Part shown: one piece after another, positions 37,050 through 48,337 of the stretch
Layout of the letters: each line of letters starts with the position of its first letter
How positions within the stretch are numbered: position 1 is the stretch's first letter
DNA from: Aristolochia californica
Taxonomy: Eukaryota; Streptophyta; Magnoliopsida; Piperales; Aristolochiaceae
DNA length: 64,000 bases
Assembly: GCA_029961685.1 (NCBI GenBank)
Contig: JARWKL010000004.1
Coordinates: 22,883,610-22,947,609 of the forward strand
Reading direction: 5' to 3'
Notes under the pieces: model-generated
What the model was told of the DNA's origin: nothing
Seen by the model: the letters and a program-made list of their open reading frames with translations, nothing else
The model's database searches: none
Made by a program: the position numbers and the translations under genes

Positions 37050-39044
37050 AATCATGATAAATAAAAACTAAACAGAGTTTACAATCCCTAAAAATTACAG
37101 ACACTTTTTGAATTAACTCTCTCTACATTTGTGCATAGTGCATTTCCATTTTATATGTGTACTATTTTCTTAAATCAAAATTTTAGTGTTCAATTTGGCT
37201 TCTTCTTGTAAACAAAAAAAAGAGATAAAAGGCAAATAGATCATAACAAAATGACAATTTTAGAGTTTATGTATGGAAAGCATTTAAAGTAATAACAAAT
37301 GTAAGTAAAGAAAATTTATTCACACACCGCACATGAACACAAAAGTTTTGTTATCCATGTTTGGCATATTCCACTAGTTCAACCCTAATGGGTTGGAATT
37401 TTATAAGAAAGAGATTTTTCTACAAATGTTTTAAAAATGGATATGCATGCTTGAAACAAGTTAAAGATGCAAATGACCTATGGATCCAAACCTTTTAAAG
37501 TGATTAACATTAAATTCTCAAGTGAACGTGTGTGGGATATTTACCTGAGTCAAACAAGCCATTATTTTGCGCTTTTACAAATAGCTGACCTAACGATCAT
37601 AGATGATTGTAAATTGATTTATCATGCGTAATGGGCTATATTTTTGTAAGGAATGACTTATTGATTGGGATTCAACACTTAGTTAAAAATCCCCCGTCTC
37701 CCCTTTTCCGGACGATTCCATAACATGTTATACAAAAAGTAAACAGAGTTTTGCACTTCCTAAAAATTACAGACACATTTTGGAATTATTTCTCTCTACA
37801 TTTGTGCATTGTGCATTTCAATTTTAGATGTATACTTTTTCCTTAAATCAAAACTTGATTTTTCACTTTCCCTTCATCTCATAAACAAAAAAAGAGATAA
37901 AAGGCAAATAAGTAACAACAAAATGAAAATTTTTGAGTTTATGTATGGAAAGAAAATTTATTCACACACCACAAATGAACACAAAAGTTTTGTTGTCCAA
38001 GTTTGGGAAATTCCACTAGTTCAACCCTAATAGCTTGGAATTTTATTGGAAAGAGATTTTTCTACACATGTTTTAAAAAATGGATATACATGCTTGAAAC
38101 ATGTTAAAGATGAAAATGACCTATGGATCCAAACCTTTTAATGAGAACAACTGTAAATTCTCAATTGAACGTGCGGTGGGATATTTACCCGAGTCAAACA
38201 AGTCATTATTTTGCCCATTTTCCAAAAGGTGACCTACTGATGATAGATGATTGTAAAGTGAGTTATCATGTGTAAGGGACTATATTTATGTAAGGAATGA
38301 CTTATGGATTGGCAGTCAACACTCGGTTAGAAATCCTCCGCCTCCCCCTTTTCACTACGATTGCAAAACCTGATATATAAAAACTAAAAAGAGTTTGCAG
38401 TCCCTAAAAATTACAGACACTTTTCTGAATTAAATCTCTCTACATTTGAGCATTGTGCATTTATTTTTTAGAAATAAACTCTTTTCTTAAATTGAAACTT
38501 GTGTTTCACTTTCCCTTCATCTCGCAAACAAAAAAAGAGATTAAAGGCAAATTTATCACCACAAAATGAAAATTTTGGAGTTTATGTATGGAAAGAATTT
38601 AAAGAAATAACAAATCTAAGTAAAGAAAATTTATTCACACACCACAAATGAACACAAAAGTTTTGTTATCCAAGTTTGGGAAATTCCTCTAGTTCAACCC
38701 ATATAGCATGGAATTTTATAAGAAAGAAAATTTTCTAGACATGTTCTAAAAAATGGATATGCGTGTTTTAAACATGTTAAAGATGAAATTCACCTATGGA
38801 TCCAAACCTTCTAAAGAGAATAACATTAAACTGTCAAGTGAACGTGTGGTGGGATATTTACCCGAATCAAACAAGCCATTATTTTGCCCATTTATCTAAA
38901 GCTGACTTAACGATCATAGATGATTGTAAAGTGATTTATCATGCGTAACGGGTTCTATTTTTGAAGGAATGACTCATGGACTGGGAGTCAACATTCAGTT
39001 AAAATTTCCCTGCCTCCCCCTTTTCCCAACGATTATAAAACCTG
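37050..39044 (+). repeat. I-F-G trio, copy 1 (first monomer an E/I chimera)
   Basis: The first monomer opens like type E (AATCATGATAAATAAAAAC). By GAATTAACTCTCTCTAC it is type I (TTCTTCTTGTAAAC, ATCATAACAAAATGACAATT). F and G follow. Its late part shares the rare GGCATATTCC and CCCTAATGGGTTGG with copy 2 at an offset of about 1989 bp, so copies 1 and 2 are recent duplicates. Confidence 0.78.
37940..37962 (+). repeat. 31-bp deletion between direct repeats AAAGAAAAT
   Basis: Other type F monomers read GGAAAGAAAATAAAGCAATA, then ACAAATGTAAGT, then AAAGAAAATTTATTC. Here a single AAAGAAAAT is left and runs straight into TTATTCAC. Spacing 37482-38125 is 643 bp. It is the clearest direct-repeat deletion in the window and it is fixed exactly by the 9-bp repeat. 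Confidence 0.93.
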
Positions 39045-41054
39045 ATATATCAATACTAAAAAGAGTTTACAATCCCTAAAAATTAAACACACTTTTTTGA
39101 ATTAAGTCTCACTACATTTGTGCATTGTGCATTTCCATTTTATATGTATACTGTTTTCTTAAATCAAAATTTTAGTTTTCAATTTCGCTTCTTCTTGTAA
39201 ACAAAAAAAAGAGATAAAAGGCAAATAGATCATAACAAAATGACAATTTTAGAGTTTATGTATGGAAAGAATTTAAAGTAATAACAAATGTAAGTAAAGA
39301 AAATTTATTCACACACCGCACATGAACACAAAAGTTTTGTTATCCATGTTTGGCATATTCCACTAGTTCAACCCTAATGGGTTGGAATTTTATAAGAAAG
39401 AGATTTTTCTACAAATGTTTTAAAAAATGGATATGCATGCTTGAAACAAGTTAAAGATGCAAATGACCTATGGATCCAAACCTTTTAAAGTGATTAACAT
39501 TAAATTCTCAAGTGAACGTGCGGTGGGATATTTAACTGAGTCCAACAAGGCATTATTTTGCCCTTTTATAAATAGCTAACCTAACGATCATAGATGATTG
39601 TAAATTGATTTATCATGCGTAATGGGCTATATTTTTTTAAGGAATGACTTATTGATTGGGATTCAACACTAAGTTAAAAATCCCCCGCCTCCCCCTTTTC
39701 CCGATGATTGCATAACATGTTATACAAAAAGTAAAAAGAGTTTTGCACTCCCTAAAAATTACAGACATGTTTTTGAATTATCTCTCTCTACATTTGTGCA
39801 TTGTGCATTTCAATTTTAGATGTATACTTTTTCCTTAAATCAAAACTTGAGTTTTCACTTTCCCTTCATCTCGTAAACAAAAAAAGAGATAAAAGGCAAT
39901 TTAAGTTACAACAAAATGAAAATTTTTGAGTTTATTTATGGAAAGAAAATAAAGCAATAACAAATGTAAGTAAAGAAAATTTATTCACACACCACAAATG
40001 AACACAAAAGTTTTGTTATCCAAGTTTGGGAAATTTCACTAGTTCAACCCTAATAGCTTGGAATTATATTGGAAAGAGATTTTTCTACACATGTTTTAAA
40101 AAATGGATATACATGCTTGAAACATGTTAAAGATACAAATGACCTATGGATCCAAACCTTTTAAAGAGAACAACTTTAAATTCTCAATTGAACGTGCGGT
40201 GGAATATTTACCTGAGTCAAACAACCCATTATTTTGCCCATTTTCCAAAAGGTGACCTACCGATGATAGATAATTGTAAAGTGATTTATCATGTGTAAGG
40301 GGCTATATTAATGTAAGGAATGACTTATGGATTGGAAGTCAACACTCAGTTAGAAATCCTACGCCAACCCCTTTTCACGACGATTGCAGAACCTGATATA
40401 TAAAAACTAAAAAGATTTTGCAGTCCCTAAAAATTACAAACACTTTTTTGAATTATCTCGCTCTACATTTGAGCATTATGCATTTCATTTTTAGAAGAAC
40501 ACTTTTTTCTTGAATCGAAACTTGAGTTTTCACTTCCCCTTCATCTCGCAAACAAAAAAGAGATTAAAGGCAAATTGATCACCACAAAATGAAAATTTTG
40601 GAGTTTATGTATGGAAAGAATTTAAAGCAAGAACAAATGTATGTAAAGAAAATTTATTCACACAGCAGAAATGAACACAAAAGTTTTGTTATCCAAGTTT
40701 GGGAAATTCCTCTAGTTCAACCCATATAGCATGAAATTTTATAAGAAAGAAATTTTTCTAGACATGTTTTAAAAAATGCATATGCATGCTTGAAACATGT
40801 TAAAGATGAAAATCACCTATCGATCCAAACCTTTTAAAGAGAATAACATTAAATTCTCATGTGAACGTGTAGTGGGATATTTACCCGAGTCAAAGGAGCC
40901 ATTATTTCTCCCATTTACAAAAAGCTAACCAAACGATCGTAGATGATTGCAAAGTGATTTATCATGCGTAACGGGCTATATGTTTGTATGGAATGACTTG
41001 GAGCAACACTCAATTACAAATCCCCCACTTCCCCCTTTTCCCAACGATTGTAAA
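39045..41054 (+). repeat. I-F-G trio, copy 2
   Basis: Monomers I (39045), F (39715) and G (40393). Private variants shared with copy 1 include CCCTAATGGGTTGG (39372 against 37383), ACAAATGTTTTAAAA, and in G AACCCATATAGCATGG. It lacks the 31-bp deletion of copy 1 F, so that deletion arose after the duplication. Confidence 0.8.
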
Positions 41055-41734
41055 ACCTGATATATAAAAAATAAAAATAGTTTGTAATCCCTAAAAATTA
41101 CAGACGCTTTTTTGAATTATCTCTCTCTACATTTTTGCATTGTGCATTTCAATTTTAGATGTACACCTTTTTCTTAAATCGAAACTTGAGTTTTCACTTT
41201 CCCTTCATCTCGTAAACCTAACAAGATATAAAAGGCAAATAAATCTCAACAAAATGAAAATTTTAGAGTTTATGTATGTAAAGAATTAAAAGCAATAACA
41301 AATTTTAGTAAGGAAAATTTGTTCACACACCACAAATGAGGACAAAAGTTTTGTTATGAAAGTTTGGGAAATTCCACTAGTTCAACCCTAACAGCTAGGA
41401 ATTTTATAAGAAACACATTTTTCTACACATGTTTTAAAAAATGGATATACATGCTTGAAACATGTTAAAGATGCAAATGACCTATGGATCCAAACCTTTT
41501 AAAGAGAATAACATTAAATTCTCAAGTGAACGTGCGGTGAGATATTTGCCCGAGTCAAACAAGCCATTATTTTTCCCATATACAAAAAGTTGAGCTAATG
41601 ATCACAGATGATTGTAAAGCGATTTATCATGCATAATGGGCTATATTTTTGTAAGGAATTACTTATGGATTTGGAGTCAACATTCAGTTAAAAATCCCCC
41701 GCCTCTCCCTTTTCTCGACAATTGCAAAACCTGA
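41055..41734 (+). repeat. Type H monomer
   Basis: Marked by AAAAAATAAAAATAGTTTG, GATGTACACCTTTTTC, AATCGAAACTTGAG, and GAGGACAAAAGTTTTG followed by TTATGAAAGTTTGGG. It resembles those at 47095 and 50915. Just upstream, at about 40998, the G monomer is about 13 bp short (AATGACTTGGAGCAACACTC). Confidence 0.7.
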
Positions 41735-43754
41735 TATATAAATACTAAAAAGAGTTTACAACCCTAAAAATTAAACACACTTTTTAGAATTAACTCTCTC
41801 TACATTTGTGCATTGTACATTTCAATTTTAGATGTATACTATTTTCTTAAATTAAAATTTGAGTTTTCAATTTCGCTTCTTCTTCCAAAAAAAAAAAAAG
41901 AGATAAAAGGCAAATATATCATTACAAAATGACAATTTTAGAGTTTATGTATGGAAAGAATTTAAAGTAATAAAAAATTTAAGTAAAGAAAATTTATTCA
42001 CACACCGCACATGAACATAAAAGTTTTTTTATCCATGTTTTGCAAATTCCACTAGTTCAACCCTAATGGCTTGGAATTTTATAAGAAAAAGATTTTTCTA
42101 AAAATGTTTTAAAAAATGGATATGCATGCTTGAAACAAGTTAAAGATGCAAATGACCTATGGATCCAAACCATTTAAAGTGATTAACATTAAATTCTCAA
42201 GTTAATGTGTGGTGGGATATTTACCTGAGTCAAAAAAGTCATTATTTTGCCCTTTTATAAATAGCTGAGCTAACGATCGTAGATAATTGTAAAGTGATTT
42301 ATCATGCGTAACGGGCTATATTTTTTAATGAATGACTTATTGATTGGGATTCAACACTTAGTTAAAAATCCCCCGCCTCCCCCTTTTCCCGACGATTGCA
42401 AAACATGTTATACAAAAAGTAAAAAGTGTTTACAATCCCTAAAAATTGCAGACACGTTTTGGAATTATCTCTCTCTACATTTCTGCACTGTGCATTTTAA
42501 TTTTAGATGTATACTTTTTCCTTAAATCAAAACTATAGTTTTCACTTTCCCTTCATCTCGTAAACAAAAAAAGAGATAAAAGGCAAATAAGTAACAACAA
42601 AATGAAAATTTTTGAGTTTATGTAAGGAAAGAAAATAAAGCAATTAAAAATGTAAGTAAAGAAAATTTATTCACACACCACAAATGAACAGAAAAGTTTT
42701 GTTATCCATGTTTGCGAAATTCCACTAGTTCAACCCTAATAGCTTGAAATTTTATTGGAAAGATATTTTTCTACACATGTTTTAAAAAATGGATATACAT
42801 GCTTGAAACATGTTAAAGATGCAAATGACCTATGGATCCAAACCTTTTAAAGAGAACAACTTTAAATTCTCAATTGAACGTGTGGTGTGATATTTACCCG
42901 AGTCAAACAAGCCATTACTTTTCCCATTTTCCAAAAGGTGACCTACCGATGATAGATGATTGTAAAGTGAATTATCATGCTTAAGGGGCCATATTTATGT
43001 AAGGAATGACTTATGGATTGGCAGTCAACACTCAGTTAGAAATCCTCCGCCTCCCCCTTTTCAAGACGATTGCAAAACCTGATATATAAAAACTAAAAAG
43101 AGTTTGCAGTCCCTAAAAATTACCAACACTTTTTTGAATTATCTCTCTCTACATTTGAGCATTGTGAATTTTATTTTTAGAAGTACACTTTTTTCTTAAA
43201 TCGAAACTTGAGTTTTCCCTTTCCCTTCATCTCGTAAACAAAAAAAGATATTAAAGGCAAATTGATCACTACAAAATGAAAATTTTGGAGTTTATGTATG
43301 GAAAGAATTTAAAGCAATAACAAATCGAAGAAAAGAAAATTTATTCACACACAACAAATGAACACAAAAGTTTTGTTATCCAAGTTTGGGAAATTGCTCT
43401 AGTTCAACCCATATAGCATGGAATTTTATAAGAAAGAAAATTTTCTTGACATGTTCTAAAAAATGGATATGCATGTTTGAAACATGTTAAAGATGAAAAT
43501 CACCCATGGATCCAAACCTTCTAAAGAGAATAACATTAAATTCTCAAGTGAACGTGTGGTGGGATATTTACCCGAGTCAAAGGAGCCATTATTTCTCCCA
43601 TTTACAAAAACCTGACCAAACGATCATAGATTATTTTAAAGTGATTTATCATGCGTAACGGGTTATATGTTTTTAAGGAATGACTTATGGATTTGGAGTC
43701 AACACTCAGTTAAAAATCCCCCGCCTCCCTCTTTTCTCGACGATTGCAAAACCT
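41735..43754 (+). repeat. I-F-G trio, copy 3
   Basis: Monomers I (41735), F (42408) and G (43080) in the same order as copies 1 and 2. The I monomer here has AATGGCTTGG in place of the AATGGGTTGG shared by copies 1 and 2, so it is the outgroup of the three. An A-run of 13 follows TCTTCC at about 41886. Confidence 0.75.
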
Positions 43755-44867
43755 GAAATAAAAAAAATAAAAAGAGTTTGTTATACCCAAAAATTATAGA
43801 CACTTTTTTAAATTATCTCTCTCTACATTTGTGCATTGTGCATTTCAATTTTAGATGTACAACATTTTATTAAATCTAAACTTGAGTTTTCACTTTCCCT
43901 TCATCTCTCGTAAACAAAAAAAGAGATAAAAGGCAAATAGATAAGAACAAAATGAAAATTTTAGAGTTTATGTATGGAAAGAATACAAAGCAATAACAAA
44001 TGTAAGTAAAGAAAATTTATTCACACACCACAAATGAACACAACAGTTTTGTTATCCAAGTTTGGGAAATTCCACTAGTTCAACCCTAATAGCTTGGAAT
44101 TTTATAGGAATGAGATTTTTCTACACATGTTTTAAAAATGGATATGCATGCTTGAAACATGTTAAAGATGCAAATGACCTACGGATCCAAACCTTTTAAA
44201 GAGAATAGCATTAACTTCTCGAGTGAACATGCGGTGGGATATTTAACTGAATCAAACAAGCTAATATTTTGCCCTTTTATAAAAAGTTGACTTAACAATC
44301 ATAGATGATTATAAAGTGATTTATCATGCGTAACGGGTTCTATTTTTGAAGGAATGACTCATGGATTGGGAGTCAACACTCAGTTAAAAATCCCTGCTAC
44401 CCCCTTTTCCCAACGATTGCAAAACCTGATATATAAAAACGAAAAAGAGTTTACAATCCCTAAAAATTATAGACACCTTTTCGAATTATCTCTCTATATA
44501 TTTTTGCATTGTGCATTTCTATTTTATATGTATACTTTTTTCTTAAATCAAAATTTGATTTTTCACTTTCCCTTCATCGTAAACAAAAACAGAGATAAAA
44601 GGCAAAAATAGATCACAACAAAACGAAAATTTCAGAGTTCATGTATGAAAAAAAAATTTAAAGTAATAAAAAATGTAAGTAAAGAAAATTTATTCACACA
44701 CCACAACTGAACACAAAAAAATTGTTATCCAAGTTTGGCAAATTCCACTAGTTCAACCATTCTAGCTTGGCATTTTATAAGAAAGAGAGCTTTCTACACA
44801 TCTTTTATAAATTGGATATGCATGCTTGAAACATGTAAAAGAGGCAAATGGCCAATGGATCCAAACA

Positions 44868-44939
44868 TTTTAAAGAGAATAACATTAAATTCTCAAGTGA
44901 ACGTTTTAAAGAGAATAACATTAAATTCTCAAGTGAACG
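44868..44939 (+). repeat. Perfect 36-bp tandem duplication
   Basis: A 36-bp segment beginning TTTTAAAGAGAATAACATTA and ending TCAAGTGAACG occurs twice without a mismatch, at 44868-44903 and 44904-44939. The other copies of this monomer type (near 57050 and 63080) have it once. Lack of any difference suggests a recent event. Confidence 0.96.
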
Positions 44940-45101
44940 TGCGGCAGGATATTTACCTAAGTCAAACAAGCCATTTTTTTTACCATTTACTAAACGCTGA
45001 CCTAATGATCATAGATGATTGTAAAGAGATTTATCTTTCATAACGGGCTATAATTTTGTAAGGAATGAATTTGGGTTGGGAGTCAACACTCAGTTAAAAA
45101 T

Positions 45102-45118
45102 CCCCCACGATCCCAAAA
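45102..45118 (+). repeat. Internal deletion, ~56-60 bp, in a type L monomer
   Basis: AATCCCCCAC joins to GATCCCAAAAAATTAC. The C-rich tract, the TATATAAAAAC box and the AAACAGTTTAC that precede GATCCTGAAAAATTAC in the sister monomers (about 57285 and 63310) are lost. Together with the 36-bp duplication this explains the 648-bp spacing. Confidence 0.85.
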
Positions 45119-46746
45119 AATTACGAACCCTTTTTGGAATTTCTCTCTCTAAATTTTTGCATTGTGCATTTCCACTTTAGATATATACTTTTTTCTTAAA
45201 TCAAAACTTGAGTTTTCACTTTCCCTTCATCTCGAACACAAAAAAGAAGATAAAAAGCAAATACATCACAACAAAATGATAATTTTAGAGTTTATGTATA
45301 TAAATAATTTAAAGCAAAAAAATTTTAAAGAAAGAAAATTTATTCACACACCACAAATGAACAAAAGTTTTTTTAAGCAAGTTTGGGAAATTCCACTAGT
45401 TCAACCCTAATGGCTTGGAATTTTAAAAGAAAGATATTTTTCTACACATGTTTTAAAAAATGGATAGGCATGCTTGAAACATGTTAAAGATGCAAATGAC
45501 CTATGGATCCAAACCTTTGTAAGAAAATAACATTGAATTCTCAAGTGAACGTGCGGTGGGATATTTACCCGAGTCAAACAAGCCATTATTTGGCCCATAT
45601 ACAAAAAGCTGCCCTAACGATCATAGATGATTGTAAAGTGATTTATCATACATAACGGGCTATATTTTTTTAAGTAATGACTTATGGATTGGGAACCAAC
45701 ACTCAGTTAAAAATCCCCAGCCTCCCCCTTTTCCCGATGATGGCAAAATCAAATATATAAAAACAAAGAAAAGTTTGCTATCAGTAAAAATTACAGACAC
45801 TTTTCGGAATTATCTCTCTCCACATTTGTGCGTTGTGAATTTCTATTTTAGATGTTAACTTTTTTCTTAAATCAAAACTTGAGTTTTCACTTTCCTTTCA
45901 TCTCGTAAATAAAAAAAGAGATAAAGTCAAATAGACCAATACAAAATGAAAATTTTAGAGTTTATGTATGGAAAGAATTTAAACCAAAAAAAAAAATGTA
46001 AGTAAAGAAAATTTATACACACACCACAAAAGAACAAAATAGTTTTGTTATCCAAGTTTGGGAAATTCCACTGGTTCAATCCTAATATCTTGGAATTTTA
46101 TAAGAAAGAGATTTTTCTAAAAATGTTTTAAACAATGGATATGCATGCTTGAAACATGATAAAGATGCAAATGACCTATGGATCCAAACCTTTTAAAGTG
46201 ATTAACATTAAATTCTCAAGTGAACGTGCGGTGGGATATTTACCTGAGTCAAACAAGCCATATTTTTGCCCTTTGATAAATACCTGACTAATGATCATAG
46301 ATGATTGTAAAGTGATTTATCATGCGTAACGAGCTATATTTTTGTAAGGAATGACTTATTGATTTGGATTCAACACTTAGTTAAAAATCCACCGCCTCCC
46401 CCTTTTCTCGACAATTGCAAAACATGCTATACAAAAAGTAAAAATAGTTTACAATCCCTAAAAATTACAGACACATTTTGGAATTATCTCTCTCTACATT
46501 TGTACATTGTGCATTTCCATTTTAGATGTATACTTTTTCCTTAAATCAAAACTTGAGTTTTCACTTTCCCTTCAACTTGTAAACAAATAAAGAGATAAAA
46601 GGCAAATAAGTAACAACAAAATGAAAATTTTTGAGTTTATGTATGGAAAGATAATAAAGCAATAACAAATTTAAGTAAAAAAAACTTATTCACACACCAC
46701 AAATGAACACAAAATTTTTGTTATCCAAGTTTGGGAAATTCCACTA

Positions 46747-46755
46747 GTTCAACCC
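46747..46755 (+). promoter_or_regulatory. B-box-like motif GTTCAACCC (conserved per monomer)
   Basis: GTTCAACCC matches the Pol III B-box consensus GWTCRANNC at every fixed position. It recurs in most monomers within AGTTCAACCCTAATAG, inverted in the reversed block. A T5 run follows about 30 bp downstream (46785-46789). I could not find a matching A box (TRGYNNARNNG) upstream in the usual 30-60 bp range, so promoter activity is doubtful. One representative copy is marked. Confidence 0.3.
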
Positions 46756-46793
46756 TAATTCTTTGGAATTTTATTGGAAAGAGATTTTTCCAC

Positions 46794-46832
46794 ACATGTT
46801 TTAAAAAATGGATATGCATGCTTGAAACATGT
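46794..46832 (+). repeat. Conserved spaced dyad around a GCATGC core
   Basis: ACATGTTT (46794-46801) and its reverse complement AAACATGT (46825-46832) are separated by 23 bp that contain ATGCATGC, itself made of overlapping palindromes. The arrangement is kept in most monomers of all subfamilies, including the inverted block. It could form a hairpin or be a protein-binding dyad; function is inference. One representative copy is marked. Confidence 0.6.
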
Positions 46833-47101
46833 TAAAGAAGCAAATTACCTATGGATCCAAACCTTTTAAAGATAATAACATTAAATTCTCAACTGAACGT
46901 GCGTTGGGATATTTACCCGAGTCAAACAAGCCATTATTTTGCCCATTTTCAAAAAATTGACCTACCGATGATAGATGATTGTAAAGTAATTTATCATGCG
47001 TAAGGGGCTATATTTATGTAAGGAATGACTTATGGATTGGCAGTCGACACTCAGTTAGAAATCATCTGCTTCCCCCTTTTCACGACGATTCCAAAACCTG
47101 A

Positions 47102-47110
47102 TATATAAAA
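47102..47110 (+). promoter_or_regulatory. TATA-like box TATATAAAA (conserved per monomer)
   Basis: GATATATAAAAACTAAAAAG stands right after the C-rich tract in most monomers. TATATAAA is a good match to the eukaryotic TATA box. Type B copies have TATGTAAA and type F copies have TATACAAA instead. Whether the array is transcribed from it cannot be judged from sequence. One representative copy is marked. Confidence 0.3.
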
Positions 47111-47457
47111 ACTAAAAAGAGTTTGCAATCCCTAAAAATTACAAAGACTTTTTTGAATTATCTCTCTCTACATTTGTTCATTGTGCATTTCAATTTTAGA
47201 TGTACACCTTTTTCTTAAATCGAAACTTGAGTTTTCACTTTCCCTTCATCTCGTCAACAAAAAAAGAGATAAATGGCAAATAGATCACAACAAAATGAAA
47301 ATTTTAGAGTTTATGTAAGGAAAGATTTAAAGCAATAACAAATGTTAGTAAAGAAAATTTATTCACATACCACAAATGAAGACAAAAGTTTTGTTATGAA
47401 AGTTTGGGAAATTCCACTAGTTGAAACCTAACAGCTTGGAATTTTATAAGAAACATA

Positions 47458-47478
47458 TTTTTCTACCGAGTGAACATG
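47458..47478 (+). repeat. Internal deletion, ~95 bp, removes dyad and landmark
   Basis: ACATATTTTTCTAC joins to CGAGTGAACATGCAG. The conserved dyad, the GGATCC landmark and the TTTTAAAGAGAATAAC segment are absent. Landmarks 46853 and 48106 are 1253 bp apart, two monomers minus about 93 bp. Confidence 0.88.
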
Positions 47479-47830
47479 CAGTGGGATATATACCCGAGTC
47501 AAACAAGCCATTTTTTTGCCCATTTAAAAAAAGTTGAGCTAATGATCATAGATGATTATAAAGTGATTTATGATGCATAATGGGCTATATTTTTTTAAGG
47601 AATTACTTATGGATTTATAGTCAACATTCAGTTAAAAATCCACCGCCTCCCCCTTTTCCCGACGATTGCCAAACCTGATATATAAATACTAAAAAGATTT
47701 TAAAACCCTAAAAATTAAACACACATTTTTGAATTAACTCTCTCTACATTTGTGCATTGTGCATTTCCATTTTAGATGTATACTGTTGTCTTAAATCAAA
47801 ATTTGAGTTTTCAATTTCGCTTCTTCTTGT

Positions 47831-47844
47831 AAAAAAAAAAAAAA
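47831..47844 (+). repeat. A14 homopolymer
   Basis: The A-run before GAGATAAAAGGC is usually about 6-8 A after GTAAAC. Here it is 14 A with the C lost. Length varies widely between copies (about 13 near 41887), as expected from slippage. Confidence 0.85.
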
Positions 47845-48314
47845 GAGATAAAAGGCAAATAGATCATAACAAAATGACAATTTTAGAGTTTATGTATGGA
47901 AAGAATTTAAAACATTCAAAAATTTAAGTAAAGAAAATTTATTCACTCACTACAAATGAACACAAAAGTTTTGTTATCCAAATTTGAGAAATTCCACTTG
48001 TTAAACCCTAATAGCCTGGAATTTTATAAAAAAGATATTTTTCTACACATGTTTTAAAAAATGGATATGCAAGCTTGAAACATGTTAAATATTTAAATGA
48101 CATATGGATCCAAATCTATTAAAGAGAATAACATTAAATTCTCAAGTGAACGTGCAGTGGGATATTTACCCGAGTCAAACCAGCCATTTTTTTGCCCAAT
48201 TACAAAAAGCTAACCTAATAATCATAGATGATTGTAAAATGATTTGTCATGCATAAAATGCTATATTATTTAAAGGAATAACTTATGGATTGGGAGTCAA
48301 TACTCAGTTAAAAA

Positions 48315-48337
48315 TCCCCCGCCTCCCCCTTTTCCCG
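48315..48337 (-). other. Conserved C-rich tract; G-rich on the minus strand
   Basis: Most monomers carry two C5 runs split by GCCT, then TTTTCCCG. The minus strand reads G3-A4-G5-A-G2-C-G5. That is three G-runs of three or more plus a G2, so a two-layer or bulged quadruplex is possible but the strict four-run pattern is not met in a normal copy. It stands out as the main G+C-rich part of an A+T-rich monomer. A clean representative copy is marked. Confidence 0.5.

Larger units (their letters stand above)
43755..46424 (+). repeat. J-K-L-M series, copy 1
   Basis: J (43755) has AGATAAGAACAAAATG and GAATACAAAGC. K (44420) has AACAAAACGAAAATTTCAG and TCTAGCTTGG (44761). L (45100) has TATATAAATAATTTAAAGC and AAACCTTTGTAAG. 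M (45745) has AAATAGACCAATACAAAATG. The same four follow one another at about 55971 and about 61965. TCTAGCTTGG recurs at 56946 and 62974, offsets of 12185 and 6028 bp. Confidence 0.82.
46425..47094 (+). repeat. Type F monomer after copy 1 of J-K-L-M
   Basis: Marked by AACATGCTATACAAAAAGTA, ACTTTTTCCTTAAATC, AATAAGTAACAACAAAATG, TTTTATTGGAAAGAG and GACCTACCGATGATAG. Here F is followed directly by H; the G that follows F elsewhere is missing, so a monomer was probably lost. This copy gives clean positions for the conserved motifs: B-box-like 46747-46755, dyad arms 46794-46801 and 46825-46832. Confidence 0.75.

Noticed and set aside
44735..45043. 102-codon frame with a 12-residue internal repeat
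   Set aside because: The internal repeat is just the 36-bp DNA duplication at 44868-44939, which happens to be a multiple of three. The frame is not kept in the other K monomers.
46747..46755. tRNA or tRNA-derived SINE origin of the monomer
   Set aside because: Only a B-box-like 9-mer is present. There is no A box, cloverleaf, acceptor stem or CCA-type end.
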